A stretch of DNA of 64,000 nucleotides from CAVQFD01 sp963724695 (GCA_963724695.1 CAVRVW010000011.1:558001-622000); one strand, 5' to 3'; shown: positions 9,989 to 19,896, numbered from the stretch's first letter. Notes: generated by a model from the sequence alone, not told the origin. Program-made: numbers and translations.

Positions 9989-10016
9989 ACTATAGTGTAG
10001 CTCGCTATAGTATAGC
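9989..10016. promoter_or_regulatory. Tandem palindromic operators upstream of padR
   Basis: Two copies of a 13-base site lie 15 bases apart start to start: ACTATAGTGTAGC (9989-10001) and GCTATAGTATAGC (10004-10016). The second is a perfect palindrome, GCTATA-G-TATAGC. They end 12 bases before the padR ATG. PadR regulators typically bind such A/T-centred dyads and repress their own operons, so autoregulation of padR and the permease is inferred. The rest of 9768-9988 shows no gene. Confidence 0.6.
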
Positions 10017-10028
10017 GGTACACCACTT

Positions 10029-10398
10029 ATGAGCAATCGCGTGATGTCGGGCCGCGTTGACCACTTCCTGCCGCTCACGACGCCAGATGCTCCACACGCT
10101 GCTGGCGGTGGCCGACGGCGAGAAGCACGGCTACGCGATCATCAAGGAGATCTCCCGGCGCACCGACGACGGCGTCCGGATCGGCGCCGGTACGCTCTAC
10201 ACGCTGATCAAGCGCGCGCTCGCGGACGGCCTGCTCGTCGAGAGCGACGACCGCCCGGACCCGGCGCTGGACGATGAGCGGCGGCGGTATTACAGGCTGA
10301 CGCCGCTCGGGCGCTCGGTGGCCGAGGCCGAGGTGTCGCGGCTCGAGGCGATCGTCGGGATGGCGCGGGCCAAGAAGCTGCGGCCGCGAAAGGCGTAA
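10029..10398 (+). CDS. PadR-family transcriptional regulator (one frameshift)
   Basis: Winged-helix repressor of about 122 aa. The N-terminus MSNRVMSGRVDHFLPLT joins, after removal of one base near 10079, to QMLHTLLAVADGEKHGYAI, the PadR signature, then the wing segment IGAGTLYTLIKRALADGLLV and RRRYYRLTPLGRSVAEAE. In Acidobacteria, PadR genes frequently precede ADOP-type permeases, and here the permease starts 2 bases after the padR stop. The two dyads just upstream are its likely operators. The effector is unknown. Confidence 0.85.
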
Positions 10399-10400
10399 CC

Positions 10401-13087
10401 ATGCCGACCCCAACCGGACGCCTCGCGATCGAACCGCGTCTTCCGCGCGCTGCTCCGCCTTCTCCCGTTCGACTTCAGGCTCGAGCACGGCCGCGAGATG
10501 GAGCAGGTGTTCAGGGCGCAGCAGGCGGATGCGCGGCACGAAGGGCACCGCGAGAGCCGCGGCGCGCCTCTGGCTCGAGACGGTGCACGACCTGCTGACC
10601 ACCGCGCCGCGCCAGCACCTGGCGATGCTGCGCCAGGACGTGGGCTACGCGATGCGCACGCTCGGGCGGACGCCGGGCTTCACGGCGGCGGCCATCCTGA
10701 CGCTGGCCCTCGGCATCAGCGCCAGCGCCAGCATCTTCACGATCATCAACGCTTTTCTCTTCAGGCCGCTGCCGGTCGACCGGCCCGACCAGCTCGTCTC
10801 GATTGCCACGCTCGACGAGCGGCACATCGAGATGCCGCACGGCGTGTCGTTTCGCGATCTGCAGGACTACCGGGAGCTGACCGACGTGTTCAGCGGGCTT
10901 CTCGGCCTTCAGCCGCAGGGGGCCTGGCTGAACACCGGCAGCCGCATCGATCGGGTCGTCCTCGAAGCCGTCACGGAGAACGCCTTCTCGCTGCTGGGCG
11001 TCCGGCCCGCGGTCGGGCGGGTGCTCGTGCCCTCAGACGAGCACTCTTCGGTCCTGGTGCTGGCGCACGACTACTGGCGCGTCCAGTTCAACGCCGATCC
11101 ATCCGTCGTCGGACAGAGCGTCCGGCTGAACGCTCAAGCCGTTCACGATTGTCGGCGTCGCCGCCGAGTCCTTCACCGGCCTCGAGTCGCTGCTCAAGGT
11201 GTCGGGCTTCGTGCCGATGTCGGTCCTGAACCGCATCTCGGACGACACCCCCGAGGGCGCGGCGTGGCTCGACGATCGGGATCGCCATGCGCTCACCGTG
11301 ATCGGTCGCCTCGCGGGCGGCGTCAGCATCGAGCAGGCACGCGCGGCGCTGGCCGTCAAGGTCGACGTGCTCGCCGCGCAGTACCCGGCGACGAACGAGG
11401 GCGTCCAGCTGCTCGTGGTGCCCGAAACGCAGGCGCGACCCGTGCCGCAGAACGGCCCGATGTTCCACGTCGCCGCGGCGGTGCTCTCGGCTGCTGGCCG
11501 GACTGCTGCTGCTCATCACGAGCGCCAACGTGGCCAACATGCTGCTGGCACGCGCCGCGTCGCGGGGCCGGGAGATGGCCCTGCGCACGGCGCTCGGCGC
11601 CCGCCGCGGACGAATCGTCCGTCAGCTGCTCACCGAGAGCGTCGTGCTCGCGGTGCTCGGCAGCGCAGGAGCGGTGCTGCTCGCGATTGCGGCGTCCGCG
11701 GCGATGGAGTACGGGATCGAGAGCCTCGCGTTCGGGGTGCCGCTCAGGGTCGACTTCGGCCTCGACTGGCGAGTGCTCGGCGCGACGATCGGCGTGGCCG
11801 TCCTGGCCGGCGTGATAGCCGGGCTCGCGCCAGCGTGGTACGCGCATCGTGCCGACGTCAACTCGCTCCTCAAGACGGGCGGCCGCACGCACGAAGGGTC
11901 TGGCGCGAGGACGGCTGCGCGCCGTGCTGGTCGTCGCACAAGTCGCCGTGTCGCTCGTGCTGCTCATCGTCGGCGGCCTCTTCGTCAGGACGCTGGAGCG
12001 CGCGCGGAGCGTGGACCTGGGGATCCGCGTGGATCGCGTGCTGCTGACAACCGTGGATCTCCCCCGGCTGACCTACCCGGCCGAGGCACGGGCTGCGTAC
12101 TATCGAAACGCCCGCGGACGCGTCGCCGCGCTGCCAGGCGTGTCCGCGGCGGCCTGGATCTCCGGCCCGCCGTTCTCGTTCGAGCAGGATCAGGAGGCCG
12201 TTCAGCGCGCGGATCGCCCTCGGCCCGCCGACGGACAGGGCCACTCGACGTTGAGCATTCGCGTGACCCCGGAGTACTTCCAGGCGGCGCGCGTGGCGAT
12301 CCTCGAGGGACGGGGGTTCGACGATCGGGACGTCGATGACGCGCGGCCGGTCACGATCGTCAACGAGACGCTGGCACGTCAGCTGTGGCCCGGCGAGAGC
12401 CCGCTGGGCAAGCACCTGCGGATGCCGCAGGTCGCGGAGCCCGTCGAAGTCGTGGGCATCGCCAAAGACGGCAGGTACATCCTGCTCTGGGAAGCCCCGC
12501 GCCCGCTGCTGTTTCTGCCGCTCGCGCAAGCAGCCTCCGGCGTCTGCGACTCTCGAAGTCGTTGCAGCGGGTGCAGCCCTCCGACATCGCCACCGCCGTG
12601 CAGTCGGCGCTCAGAGCGATCGACCCGGACGTTCCGGCCTACCGTGTTCAGACGATGGCCGACCATCTCGAGCGTGGGAACGCGTTTCTGATCTTCCGCA
12701 TCGGCGCGCTGTTCACGGGCATCTTTGGCGTGCCTGGGCCTGATCCTCGCGTCGATCGGGCTCTACGGCGTCGTGGCCTACGACGTGACGCAGCGCACGC
12801 ACGAGATCGGCGTGCGCATGGCGCTCGGCGCGCTGCGCGTCGACATCCTGCGCGAGGTCCTGCGGCGAGGGGCCCGGCTCGCGGCATCGGGCGCTCTGCT
12901 CGGCGTGGCTATCGGCGCGGGCGTCGCTCAACTGCTTCGAACCATGCTCCTCGGCGTGAGCCCGATCGATCCGTTCACGTACGCTGCGACGGCGCTGCTG
13001 CTTTTCGGCGTCTGCCTGCTGGCGTCGTTCGTGCCCGCGCGTCGCGCAGCGACGTCCAGCCCTCTCGACGCGCTGCGTGCCGACTGA
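10401..13087 (+). CDS. ADOP-type ABC transporter permease, MacB-like (multiple frameshifts)
   Basis: Large MacB/FtsX-type permease of about 890 aa, the acidobacterial duplicated orphan permease (ADOP) architecture. Blocks in order: cytosolic N-terminal segment FRALLRLLPFDFRLEHGREM; first helix region (AMRTLGRTPGFTAAAIL and following); MacB-PCD periplasmic domain with FSLLGVRPAVGRVL; FtsX helices VANMLLARAASRGREMALR; a second periplasmic domain (GESPLGKHLRMP); and a second FtsX domain ending RRAATSSPLDALRAD. FtsX permeases couple to an ABC ATPase; none is adjacent, as usual for ADOPs. About eight one-base shifts are needed, for example near 11146, 11487, 11893 and 12732. Likely co-transcribed with padR. 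Substrate unknown. Confidence 0.85.
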
Positions 13088-13167
13088 CACGGTCCCGAAT
13101 CCCGATTGCAATCTTGTGCACGAAAAGCCTGCCTCGCAGGCACCTTTGTTCTGCGCGCCGCCGCCCC

Positions 13168-13263
13168 ATGCGAGTGTCCCTCGTGGTCATGCTATCGTGT
13201 CGCCTCCCGTCGATTGCGCACCACGCCTTCTCGTCGTCCGCGTCTGAGCACCGCTTCTCCTGA
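13168..13263 (+). pseudogene. Possible truncated exported ORF (DUF6152-like start)
   Basis: A 31-codon frame reads a hydrophobic leader (MRVSLVVMLSCRLPSI) followed by AHHAF, which resembles the start of DUF6152 exported proteins, then stops at once. The rest of the family is not found downstream. It could be a remnant or chance. The gap 13088-13342 otherwise holds no gene that I can support. Confidence 0.2.
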
Positions 13264-13342
13264 AGTTGGAACGACGTCGGTCGCCCGAAGGCCTGCGCGT
13301 CGATCGGACGTGCGCAGCGTGTCCTCAGGAGTTGGCGTCAGA

Positions 13343-14610
13343 ATGAGAATTCGACCGTTGTTGCTTTCGCTGTGTCTCGCGTGCGGCGTCGCCGCACCGG
13401 AGTCGGCGCGCGGCCAGGCACCGCCGCAGCCGCCGCAGGACCCGCACGCCGGCCACGACATGTCCGACAGCACCGTGTCGCCGTGGATGCTGATGTCCGA
13501 CGGCGTGGTCTTCGGCACGTTCAACCATCAGGACGGCGAGCGCGGAGTCGACGAGTTCCGCTCCACCAACTGGTGGATGGGCATGGCGTCGCGGCCTGTC
13601 GGCAGCGGCACGCTCACGCTGACCGGCATGCTCAGCCTCGAGCCGGCCACGGTCGGCGCGTGCGGCTACGGCCTGCTCTTCCAGGTCGGCGAGTCGTGCA
13701 ACGACACGCTCATCGTCGACCGCCAGCACCCGCACGATTTTCTGATGCATGCCTCGGCCTCGTGGCGCCTGCCGCTCAACGGCTCAACGAGCCTCACGCT
13801 CTCGGGAGCCGCCGTCGGCGACCCGGCGCTCGGGCCGATTGCGTTCATGCACCGGCCGTCGGCCGCCGAAAACGCCACGGCGCCGCTTGCCCACCACTGG
13901 CTCGACGCGACGCACATCGCCATGGGCGTCATCTCGGCCGGCCTGCAACTTGGACCTTTGACGCTGGAGTCGTCTCTGTTTCACGGCGGCGAGCCGGACA
14001 GCAACCGATGGGACCTGATGGACCCCGGCGCGCTCGACTCGTGGTCGGCCCGTGTCTGGTTCGAGCCAGGCCGGAGTGGAGCGCGCAGGTTTCGTACGGC
14101 TTCCTGAAGGAACCAGAAGAGTTCGAGGAAGGCGATGTCCGCCGAACGACGGCCTCGCTGGGCTGGTGGAGGAACCGCGGCAGCGGGTTCACTGCGGCGA
14201 CGATCGCCTTCGGCCTGAACGACAAGTCGCACGACGACTACGCGGCCTTTCTCGCGGAAGCCACCCATCGGCAAGGGGCTTACACGGGATACGGCCGCCT
14301 CGAGACGCTACAGGTCGAGCTCGAACCGCTGTTGTCGGTCCAGCATGGCGGCGAGATTCATCACCCTGAGGCGTTCGAGGGCAACCCCAACGTGCTGACG
14401 TCGCTGACCCTCGGCGGCACACGCGAGTTGGCGTTGTGGCGCGGCTTCGAGATCGCCGCCGGCGCCGACGCCACGCTCTCGTTCCCGGCCGAGGTGTTGA
14501 ACTTCACCTACGGCGAGCACCCGGTCTCGTTTCATGTCTTCTTCCGCATCCGCCCGCCGGTCGGACATATGGGGAGGATGTGGAACATGCGCATGGGGGG
14601 ACCACACTAG
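13343..14610 (+). CDS. Predicted outer-membrane beta-barrel protein with His-rich motifs (one frameshift)
   Basis: About 422 aa. Signal peptide MRIRPLLLSLCLACGVAAPESARGQ, a short Pro/His segment (DPHAGHDMSD), then alternating beta-strand-like sequence: WWMGMASRPVGSGTLTLTGM, DRQHPHDFLMHASASW, AHHWLDATHIAMGV and, after a one-base shift near 14072, PEWSAQVSYGFLKEPEE. It ends HVFFRIRPPVGHMGRMWNMR. The HPHDF motif and His/Met richness are typical of an uncharacterised outer-membrane family often near metal-handling genes; that association is inference. It follows the permease by 255 bases and probably has its own promoter. Confidence 0.6.
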
Positions 14611-16493
14611 TCCTTGGGGCTTGGGCCTTGGGCCTTGGGCGGTCCTTGGCCCTTCGGCGTTGGCCTTCGGCAGCTCTGGACTGGCAGGCACCTCTCCAAG
14701 AACCAAGCAGCGAGTGGACTGCCAAGGACCAGGACAGCCCAAGGCCCAAGAACCAAGCCCGAAGGACCTATGGAGCCAGCGCTCTCTGAAGGTGCGCTGC
14801 TCGGCGTGAGCGTGCCGCCGGTCCGTTCGATGGGCAGGAGCTCGAGCGCGGGGTTCTCGGCGAGGGTCACCTGGACTGTCTTCGCGATCCCGCTCCGGTC
14901 GACATAGACGACCGCCACCCGGTCCCCCGGCTTCCTTCGACCGATCGCCGCAGCGACTGCCGCGGACGAACCGATGCGGCTGCCGTCGACCTGCCGGATT
15001 TCGTCGTCCACGTCGAGGCCAGCCGCGTACATCGGCGTGTCGATGGCCGGCGTGGACGCAATCCGCACCACGCCATCGTCGGTGCGATATGCGGGCTCTC
15101 CCCACCAGGCCTGGCCGGGGTAGGGCTTGCGGAGCACGAGGCCGGCGCGCTGCAGCAGCCGGGCATAGTCGGCCACCTCGTGGCCCTGGATGTACCGCGC
15201 GAAGAAGCTGCGCGCGAACGCCGCATCCTTGCTCACCTCGGCGAGCCGCGCTTCGGCATCGGCCATGGTGTACGGCCGGTCGACGTACCCGGGGCGGGCG
15301 CCGCCCGGCTTGCCGTGGGCACGCCACATGGCGCGCATGAAGTCGTCGAGCGTCACGGCGCCGTTCGACCGGTCTCTGAGCGTGAGGTCGAGCGCCAGCG
15401 CGATGGCCCCGCCGAACGGATAGTACGAAATGTAGGTCGTGGACCAGTTGGTGCGGTCACCGGCCCGGCTGCCGTCGGTGAACGCTGCCATCCGGCTCAT
15501 CTCTTCGGCCGAGCGTACCGCGCGCGCGGGATTGAGCGCGACGCTCCTGAAGAGGCCCGCCATGGTGCTCACCGTCTCGTCGAGATCCGCGAGCCGCGTG
15601 CGGCTCAGGACGAGCGGCGCGTAGTACTGCGTGAACCCCTCGCCGAGCCACAGTTCGCCGGACAGGTTCGCGCGCTCGAAGTCGAACGGCTCGAGCGAGG
15701 CCGGACGGATGCGCTCGACGTTCCAGCCGTGGAAGAACTCGTGCGCGATGGTGTCGAGGAAGTCGGCGCGGTCGCCGCCGAGCGGCTGCGCCGAGGTGAT
15801 GACGGTGCTGTTTCGATGCTCCATGCCGTCGCCGCTGGCCCACGGCAGGTAGTCGGCGAGAAAGGTGTAGTGACCGGACTCGTACGCGGGCAGCTCACCG
15901 AAGATCTCCAGCTCCTCGCGAACGATCTTCTCGACGTCTGAGACGAGCCCGTCGAGATCCGCCGCGGCGCCCGTGTGGTGCGCGTTGAAACGGATCGTCT
16001 GCCCACCGACCGCGAAGGTGCGGACCGCTGCCGGGCCGAGCTCGATCGGGCTGTCCATCAGGTACTGGAGATTGGGCGCCGTGAACTCGAAGGGGCTTGC
16101 GCCGGCGAACAACTGCGTGGCGGCCCGCCAGCGCCGGCCGGCCGGCGGCTCGAGCGTCAGCACCGCGCTGCGATCGTCGACGCCCCTCGCCCACATCAGG
16201 GCGGCCGGCATGTTGATGTGCGCGTGCGTCGTGTCGATGGCCAGATAGGTGCCATCCAGCAGGTCGCCGAATACCCTGTAGCGCACCTTCACGCTTCCGT
16301 CGTGCGTTGCCGCGGTCCACCCATGGGGATCGGGCCGTGCGAGCGCGATTGCTCGCCCGCCCCCGTCCACCGCCTGCACGTCGTACACGTTCTTCGCAAA
16401 GTCGTGCACGGAGTACCGCCCGGGCGAGGTCTGGCTCATCCTCAGCTCGAGCGGCGCCCGCCCGAGCTCGCTGAACGTGACCTCCACCTGCAT
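14607..16493 (-). CDS. M61 glycyl aminopeptidase with PDZ domain (ends unresolved)
   Basis: M61 metallopeptidase. Blocks: N-terminal beta domain (SQTSPGRYSVHDFAKNVYDV), the zinc motif HEFFHGWN (HExxH, about residue 255) with the third ligand expected in LWLGEGFTQYY, and a C-terminal PDZ domain around IDTPMYAAGLDVDDEI. In family members the sequence begins further upstream; the in-frame stretch YRLSFPEPEHHW precedes Met 16493 but no start codon remains before a stop at about 16605, where the heptamer GACGAGC array begins. At the 3' end, TGGTLTP should continue to EQRTFRERWL after one missing base; without it the frame reads into the CTTGGGC array and stops at 14607. So both termini touch repeats. 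Confidence 0.8.
   Translation of the reverse strand: MQVEVTFSELGRAPLELRMSQTSPGRYSVHDFAKNVYDVQAVDGGGRAIALARPDPHGWTAATHDGSVKVRYRVFGDLLDGTYLAIDTTHAHINMPAALMWARGVDDRSAVLTLEPPAGRRWRAATQLFAGASPFEFTAPNLQYLMDSPIELGPAAVRTFAVGGQTIRFNAHHTGAAADLDGLVSDVEKIVREELEIFGELPAYESGHYTFLADYLPWASGDGMEHRNSTVITSAQPLGGDRADFLDTIAHEFFHGWNVERIRPASLEPFDFERANLSGELWLGEGFTQYYAPLVLSRTRLADLDETVSTMAGLFRSVALNPARAVRSAEEMSRMAAFTDGSRAGDRTNWSTTYISYYPFGGAIALALDLTLRDRSNGAVTLDDFMRAMWRAHGKPGGARPGYVDRPYTMADAEARLAEVSKDAAFARSFFARYIQGHEVADYARLLQRAGLVLRKPYPGQAWWGEPAYRTDDGVVRIASTPAIDTPMYAAGLDVDDEIRQVDGSRIGSSAAVAAAIGRRKPGDRVAVVYVDRSGIAKTVQVTLAENPALELLPIERTGGTLTPSSAPSESAGSIGPSGLVLGPWAVLVLGSPLAAWFLERCLPVQSCRRPTPKGQGPPKAQGPSPKD
14613..14764. repeat. 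Inverted heptamer element: CTTGGGC array facing GCCCAAG array
   Basis: Left arm: CTTGGGG then CTTGGGC three times (14613-14640). Right arm: GCCCAAG twice, then AACCAAG and CCCGAAG (14737-14764). The arms are reverse complements separated by about 95 bases with further degenerate units, so the transcript could fold into a long hairpin. It begins 2 bases after the stop of the outer-membrane gene and also forms the 3' end of the convergent M61 gene, so it could act as a bidirectional terminator. Confidence 0.75.
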
Positions 16494-16573
16494 CCAGTGA
16501 TGCTCGGGCTCGGGGAAGGAGAGGCGATAGTCGGATAGGCTCGGCCCTCGGAGGAAGACGCCATCGCGGCCGT

Positions 16574-16634
16574 GACGAGCGACGAGCGACGAGACAGCGA
16601 CGCATCAATTTACAATTTACAATTTACGATTAGG
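16574..16634. repeat. Left heptamer arm: GACGAGC x3 then AATTTAC x3
   Basis: Units GACGAGC, GACGAGC, GACGAGA (16574-16594) are followed by AATTTAC, AATTTAC, AATTTAC (16607-16627) and GATTAGG (16628-16634). The AT-rich part stands out sharply from its GC-rich surroundings. It is the inverted partner of the array at 17183-17210. Confidence 0.75.
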
Positions 16635-16733
16635 AATTCGTATCAGGAATTGCCACGTTTCGGCGACAGCCCTCAGAACACACCGTATTTCACAGCTCAC
16701 ACCGCTTGGCATCATCCGTGCTCCGCAGTCGGT

Positions 16734-17189
16734 ATGGGCGATTCGCTGCCGACTTACGAGAACGGCCAGGATGTGCGCGACCGGGCGCTGGCTCTGGCGT
16801 GCCAGACGGTTCGACTTTGCCGGCAGCTGTACGACGCCGGTGGCGTTGGCCGGATTCTCGCTCCTCAACTGATCAACTGCTCGACGTCGGTGCCTGCGAT
16901 GCTGGAGGAAGCGCGCGCCGCGGAGAGCCGGCGCGACTTCATCTCGAAGTGCAGCATTGCGCTCAAGGAGTGCAGAGAATGCCATGTCAGGCTGACTGTG
17001 CTCGAGACTTGCGCCATAGGCGCACCGGCTCAGTTGAGGCTGCTTCAACGCGAAGCCCACGAGCTTGCGTCGATCCTCGGCGCCATCATCCGCAACACAC
17101 GGAACAACGCCGGTCTGTCGACGGGCGGGCGCCGGAACGCTTCACGTCTCCCGCCCGGTGACACCTTGCGGCGCGGCAACGCATTGTAA
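16734..17189 (+). CDS. Four-helix-bundle protein, S23/IVP-like family
   Basis: A 151-aa helical protein of the 23S rRNA intervening-sequence protein family (also related to the Avd accessory protein of diversity-generating retroelements). Hallmarks in order: DVRDRALALACQTVRL, GGVGRILAPQLINCSTSVP, MLEEARAAESRRDFISKCSI, ALKECRECHVRL and a last helix ELASILGAIIRNTR. The family forms basic pentameric barrels that bind nucleic acid; molecular role is otherwise unknown. The start MGDSLPTYENGQD is the first Met near the domain; an upstream in-frame extension would translate the AATTTAC repeats. The TAA stop lies inside the first right-arm heptamer. It is not within an rRNA gene here. Confidence 0.8.
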   Translation: MGDSLPTYENGQDVRDRALALACQTVRLCRQLYDAGGVGRILAPQLINCSTSVPAMLEEARAAESRRDFISKCSIALKECRECHVRLTVLETCAIGAPAQLRLLQREAHELASILGAIIRNTRNNAGLSTGGRRNASRLPPGDTLRRGNAL

Positions 17190-17210
17190 ATTGTGAATCG
17201 TAAATCGTAA
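17183..17210. repeat. Right heptamer arm: ATTGTAA, ATTGTGA, ATCGTAA x2
   Basis: Four AT-rich 7-base units overlap the stop codon (17187-17189) of the four-helix-bundle gene. In reverse complement they read TTACGAT and TTACAAT, matching the left arm at 16607-16634. The convergent zinc-ribbon gene stops at 17225, so the array lies in a 35-base convergent gap. Confidence 0.75.
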
Positions 17211-17224
17211 ATTTCTGCGCGGCG

Positions 17225-17677
17225 TTACTTGAACAGATCATCAAACGCCTGCTTGGCGCTCGGCGGTCCAGCCGGCGTGCCGGTCTGGCGTTCGACCGTC
17301 GTGCGGGGCGCAAACAGCGCGCACGCGTTCTGCACGTCCTTCGGGGACACACGTGCGGTCAGCTTCGAGTCGGCGCACTCGAAGCGGGCGCTGGTGTCGA
17401 ACGACACGCAGTTGATGCAGCTCCGCACATCGACTCCGCAGCGCGAGCATCGGGCGACGAGGGCATCGAGGCCTTCGGGGATGGCGAGCTTGTTGCCGCA
17501 ACGCGCGCACTTGAAGACTTCGTGCGACGCCATCAGGTTCGGCGTCTTCGGCCCTCGGGCATCCTGGAGCAGCCGTCCGGGCGCGCGCGGCTCAGGAGCC
17601 GGCTTCTCGGGCTTCGGCCCGCGCGGCCCCTTCGGCTCGTCCTGATAGCCGCGCTGGCGGTACTTGCGATCGGACAT
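17225..17677 (-). CDS. Zinc-ribbon protein, unknown function
   Basis: A 150-aa basic protein. The N-terminal third is Lys/Arg/Pro-rich and probably disordered. A zinc ribbon follows: CARCGNKL (about residue 57), then CSRCGVDVRSCINC, with another Cys in ARFECADSK. The four CxxC-type pairs suggest one or two zinc sites. The C-terminus ends PPSAKQAFDDLFK. The Met at 17677 is chosen because upstream codons belong to the divergent S9 gene leader. Family known only as a conserved hypothetical; nucleic-acid or protein binding is a guess. A 151-base divergent region separates it from the S9 peptidase. Confidence 0.65.
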   Translation of the reverse strand: MSDRKYRQRGYQDEPKGPRGPKPEKPAPEPRAPGRLLQDARGPKTPNLMASHEVFKCARCGNKLAIPEGLDALVARCSRCGVDVRSCINCVSFDTSARFECADSKLTARVSPKDVQNACALFAPRTTVERQTGTPAGPPSAKQAFDDLFK

Positions 17678-17828
17678 GGCGTTCGTATCCCGGAGACGGG
17701 CGCGGCAACGACGTGACGCGGCCATTCTACGCCGCAGCGACGACCGGCGCATATCCTGGCACGAGTGCGCATCCACGAGCGCCCGAATTGGGCGCGTCCC
17801 TGATGGCCAGGTGATATTCTGCCGGCCA

Positions 17829-19884
17829 ATGCGGCGTTTCCCCCTCGTGATCGGCGCTGCCCTGGCGCTCGTCGCGGCCACGCCGCGTGCCCAGGGGCCG
17901 GCCCCGAAGCCCATGTCCATCGTCGATCTCGCGGGCGTCCCCCGGCTGCTCGATCCGCAGCTCGCCCCGAACGGCCAGTCCGTGATCTACACGCTGACGC
18001 GAGCGGACTGGCAGGCAAACCGTGCGGTCGGCCAAATCTGGCGGCAGGCCATCGGCGGCGGCTCTCCCGTCCAGCTGACCACCCAGGACGGCGGTGCGAC
18101 CACGGCCCGCTGGTCGCCGGATGGCCGCACGATCGCGTTCGTCGCTCGAGGGAGCGACGGCAACCAGCAACTCTTCCTGCAGCCGGCCGCGGGCGGCGAC
18201 GCTCGATCCCTGACGCAGCACGCGACGAGCGTGTCGCAGCCGTCGTGGGCGCCCGACAGCGCGGCGCTGTACTTCGTCGCGGCGGACGAGCGCAGCGCGG
18301 ACGCGCGCGAACGCGACCGGCTCCGGGACGATGTGTATGCGTTCGACGAGACGTACACGCAGCGGCATCTGTGGAAGGTGGTCGTCGGGGATGGAGCGAA
18401 GCCCGGCGCCGAGACGCGGCTGACGAGCGGCAGCTTCTCGGTCCTCTCCTATCGGCTGTCACGCGATGGCTCGCGGATCGTCACGCACCGGGCCCCGACG
18501 CCGCTTGCCGGCGACGCCGCGCAGAGCGAAGTCTGGGTCTCCGCGGCCGACGGCTCGGCCGCGCGGGCCGTGACCAGCAACGGCGTCGAGGAGACTGACG
18601 GCGAGCTTTCGCCCGACAACGCACGTGTGCTGTTTGTCGCTGAGGCGAGTGCGACGTTGGAGCCCTACCACAGCGCACGGGTATTCGTGGCGCCCGCCTC
18701 CGGTGGTTCGCCGCGGCCGCTCGCGAGCAACGTCTCGTACGCGTTGGAACGCGCCGCGTGGTCGCCCGATGGAGCGAGCGTGCTGGCGGTGGCCAACATG
18801 GGCGTTCACAGCGAGATCGTCCGAATCGACGCGGCAAGCGGCAAGACCGAAGCGCTGACCAGCGGACGGCACTCGGTGCAGTTCTGGAGCCTGTCGAGAG
18901 AGGCCGGGCGTATGGTCTTTCAGCTCGACGAGCCCGAACGGCTCGGGCGACGCATGGACGCTCGGCGTCGCGGGCGGTCAGCCCGAGCGCGTCACGGGCG
19001 TCTACGACACGCTGTCGCGCGATTTCGCGCTGCCCCGGCAGGAGAAGGTGGACTGGCGGGGCGCAGACGGCGCCGCGCTCGAGGGCCTGCTCTTCTATCC
19101 AATCGGGTACCAGGCCGGGCGCCGCTATCCCCTGGTCGTCCAGCTCCACGGCGGTCCGGCGGAATCGGACAAGTTCGGCTACGGGCCGGGCGTCATCGTC
19201 AACTACGTGCCGGTGCTCGCCGCCCGCGGCTACGCGGTGTTCAGGCCGAACTACCGCGGCAGCACCGGCTACGGCGACGCCTTCCTCCGGGATGTCGTCG
19301 GCGGATACTTCCGCAACATGCCGCTCGACGTGCTGGCGGGCGTGGACCGGCTGGTCGCGATGGGCGTGGCTGACGCGGACCGGCTGGCAGTCATGGGGTG
19401 GAGCGCCGGCGGGCACCTGACGAACAGGCTGATCACGTTGACGGGGCGGTTCAAGGCGGCCGCATCGACGGCGGGCGCGGCCGACTGGATCTCGCTGTTC
19501 GCGCAGACCGACGTGCGGAGCCACCGGGCGCTCTGGTTTGGCGGGACGCCCTGGCAGGCCAATGCCCCGTTCGAGCGGTACTGGCGCGAGTCGCCGCTGA
19601 GCGGCGTGGCGGCCGTGACGACGCCAACGCTTTTTCTGGTGGGGGAGGGCGATCCGCGCGTGCCGATGGCGCAATCGGTGGAGATGTACCGGGCGCTACG
19701 GTCGAACGGCGTGCCGACGCGGCTGCTGGTGGCGCCGCGCGAGGGGCATCAATGGGCCGAGCTGCGGCATCAGCTGCACAAGGCCAACGCCGAGCTCGAG
19801 TGGTTCGAGCGTCACGTGCGGGGGCAGGAGTACACGTGGGAATCCGGGCCGGCTGCCGGCGCTCAAGGGGCTCCTCGGCCCTGA
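17829..19884 (+). CDS. S9-family peptidase (dipeptidyl/acyl-aminoacyl peptidase type; one frameshift)
   Basis: Exported serine peptidase of about 685 aa. Signal peptide MRRFPLVIGAALALVAATPRAQ, then a WD40/PD40 beta-propeller with repeated WSPDG-type motifs (ARWSPDGRTIAFVAR, AAWSPDGASVLAVAN), then the alpha/beta-hydrolase domain. Catalytic Ser in GWSAGG, Asp in VGEGDPRVP and His in PREGHQWAE are all visible; PLVVQLHGGP gives the oxyanion region. A one-base insertion near 18945 separates propeller and hydrolase. The family removes N-terminal di- or oligopeptides in the periplasm. It appears monocistronic, ending 12 bases before the act-operon promoter. Confidence 0.85.
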
Positions 19885-19896
19885 TCCGGCTGGGAT

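Larger units (their letters stand above)
16607..17216. mobile_element. Putative cassette: four-helix-bundle gene between inverted AT-rich heptamer arms
   Basis: A 600-base unit has AATTTAC heptamers at its left edge and ATTGTAA/ATCGTAA heptamers (reverse complement TTACAAT/TTACGAT) at its right edge, with one S23-like gene between. The base composition of the edges differs from the host. Inverted ends around a single gene suggest a mobilised cassette, but no transposase, target duplication or known element was recognised. This is an inference from architecture only. Confidence 0.4.

Noticed and set aside
16734..17189. A true 23S rRNA intervening sequence
   Set aside because: There is no rRNA sequence on either side; only heptamer arms and protein genes.
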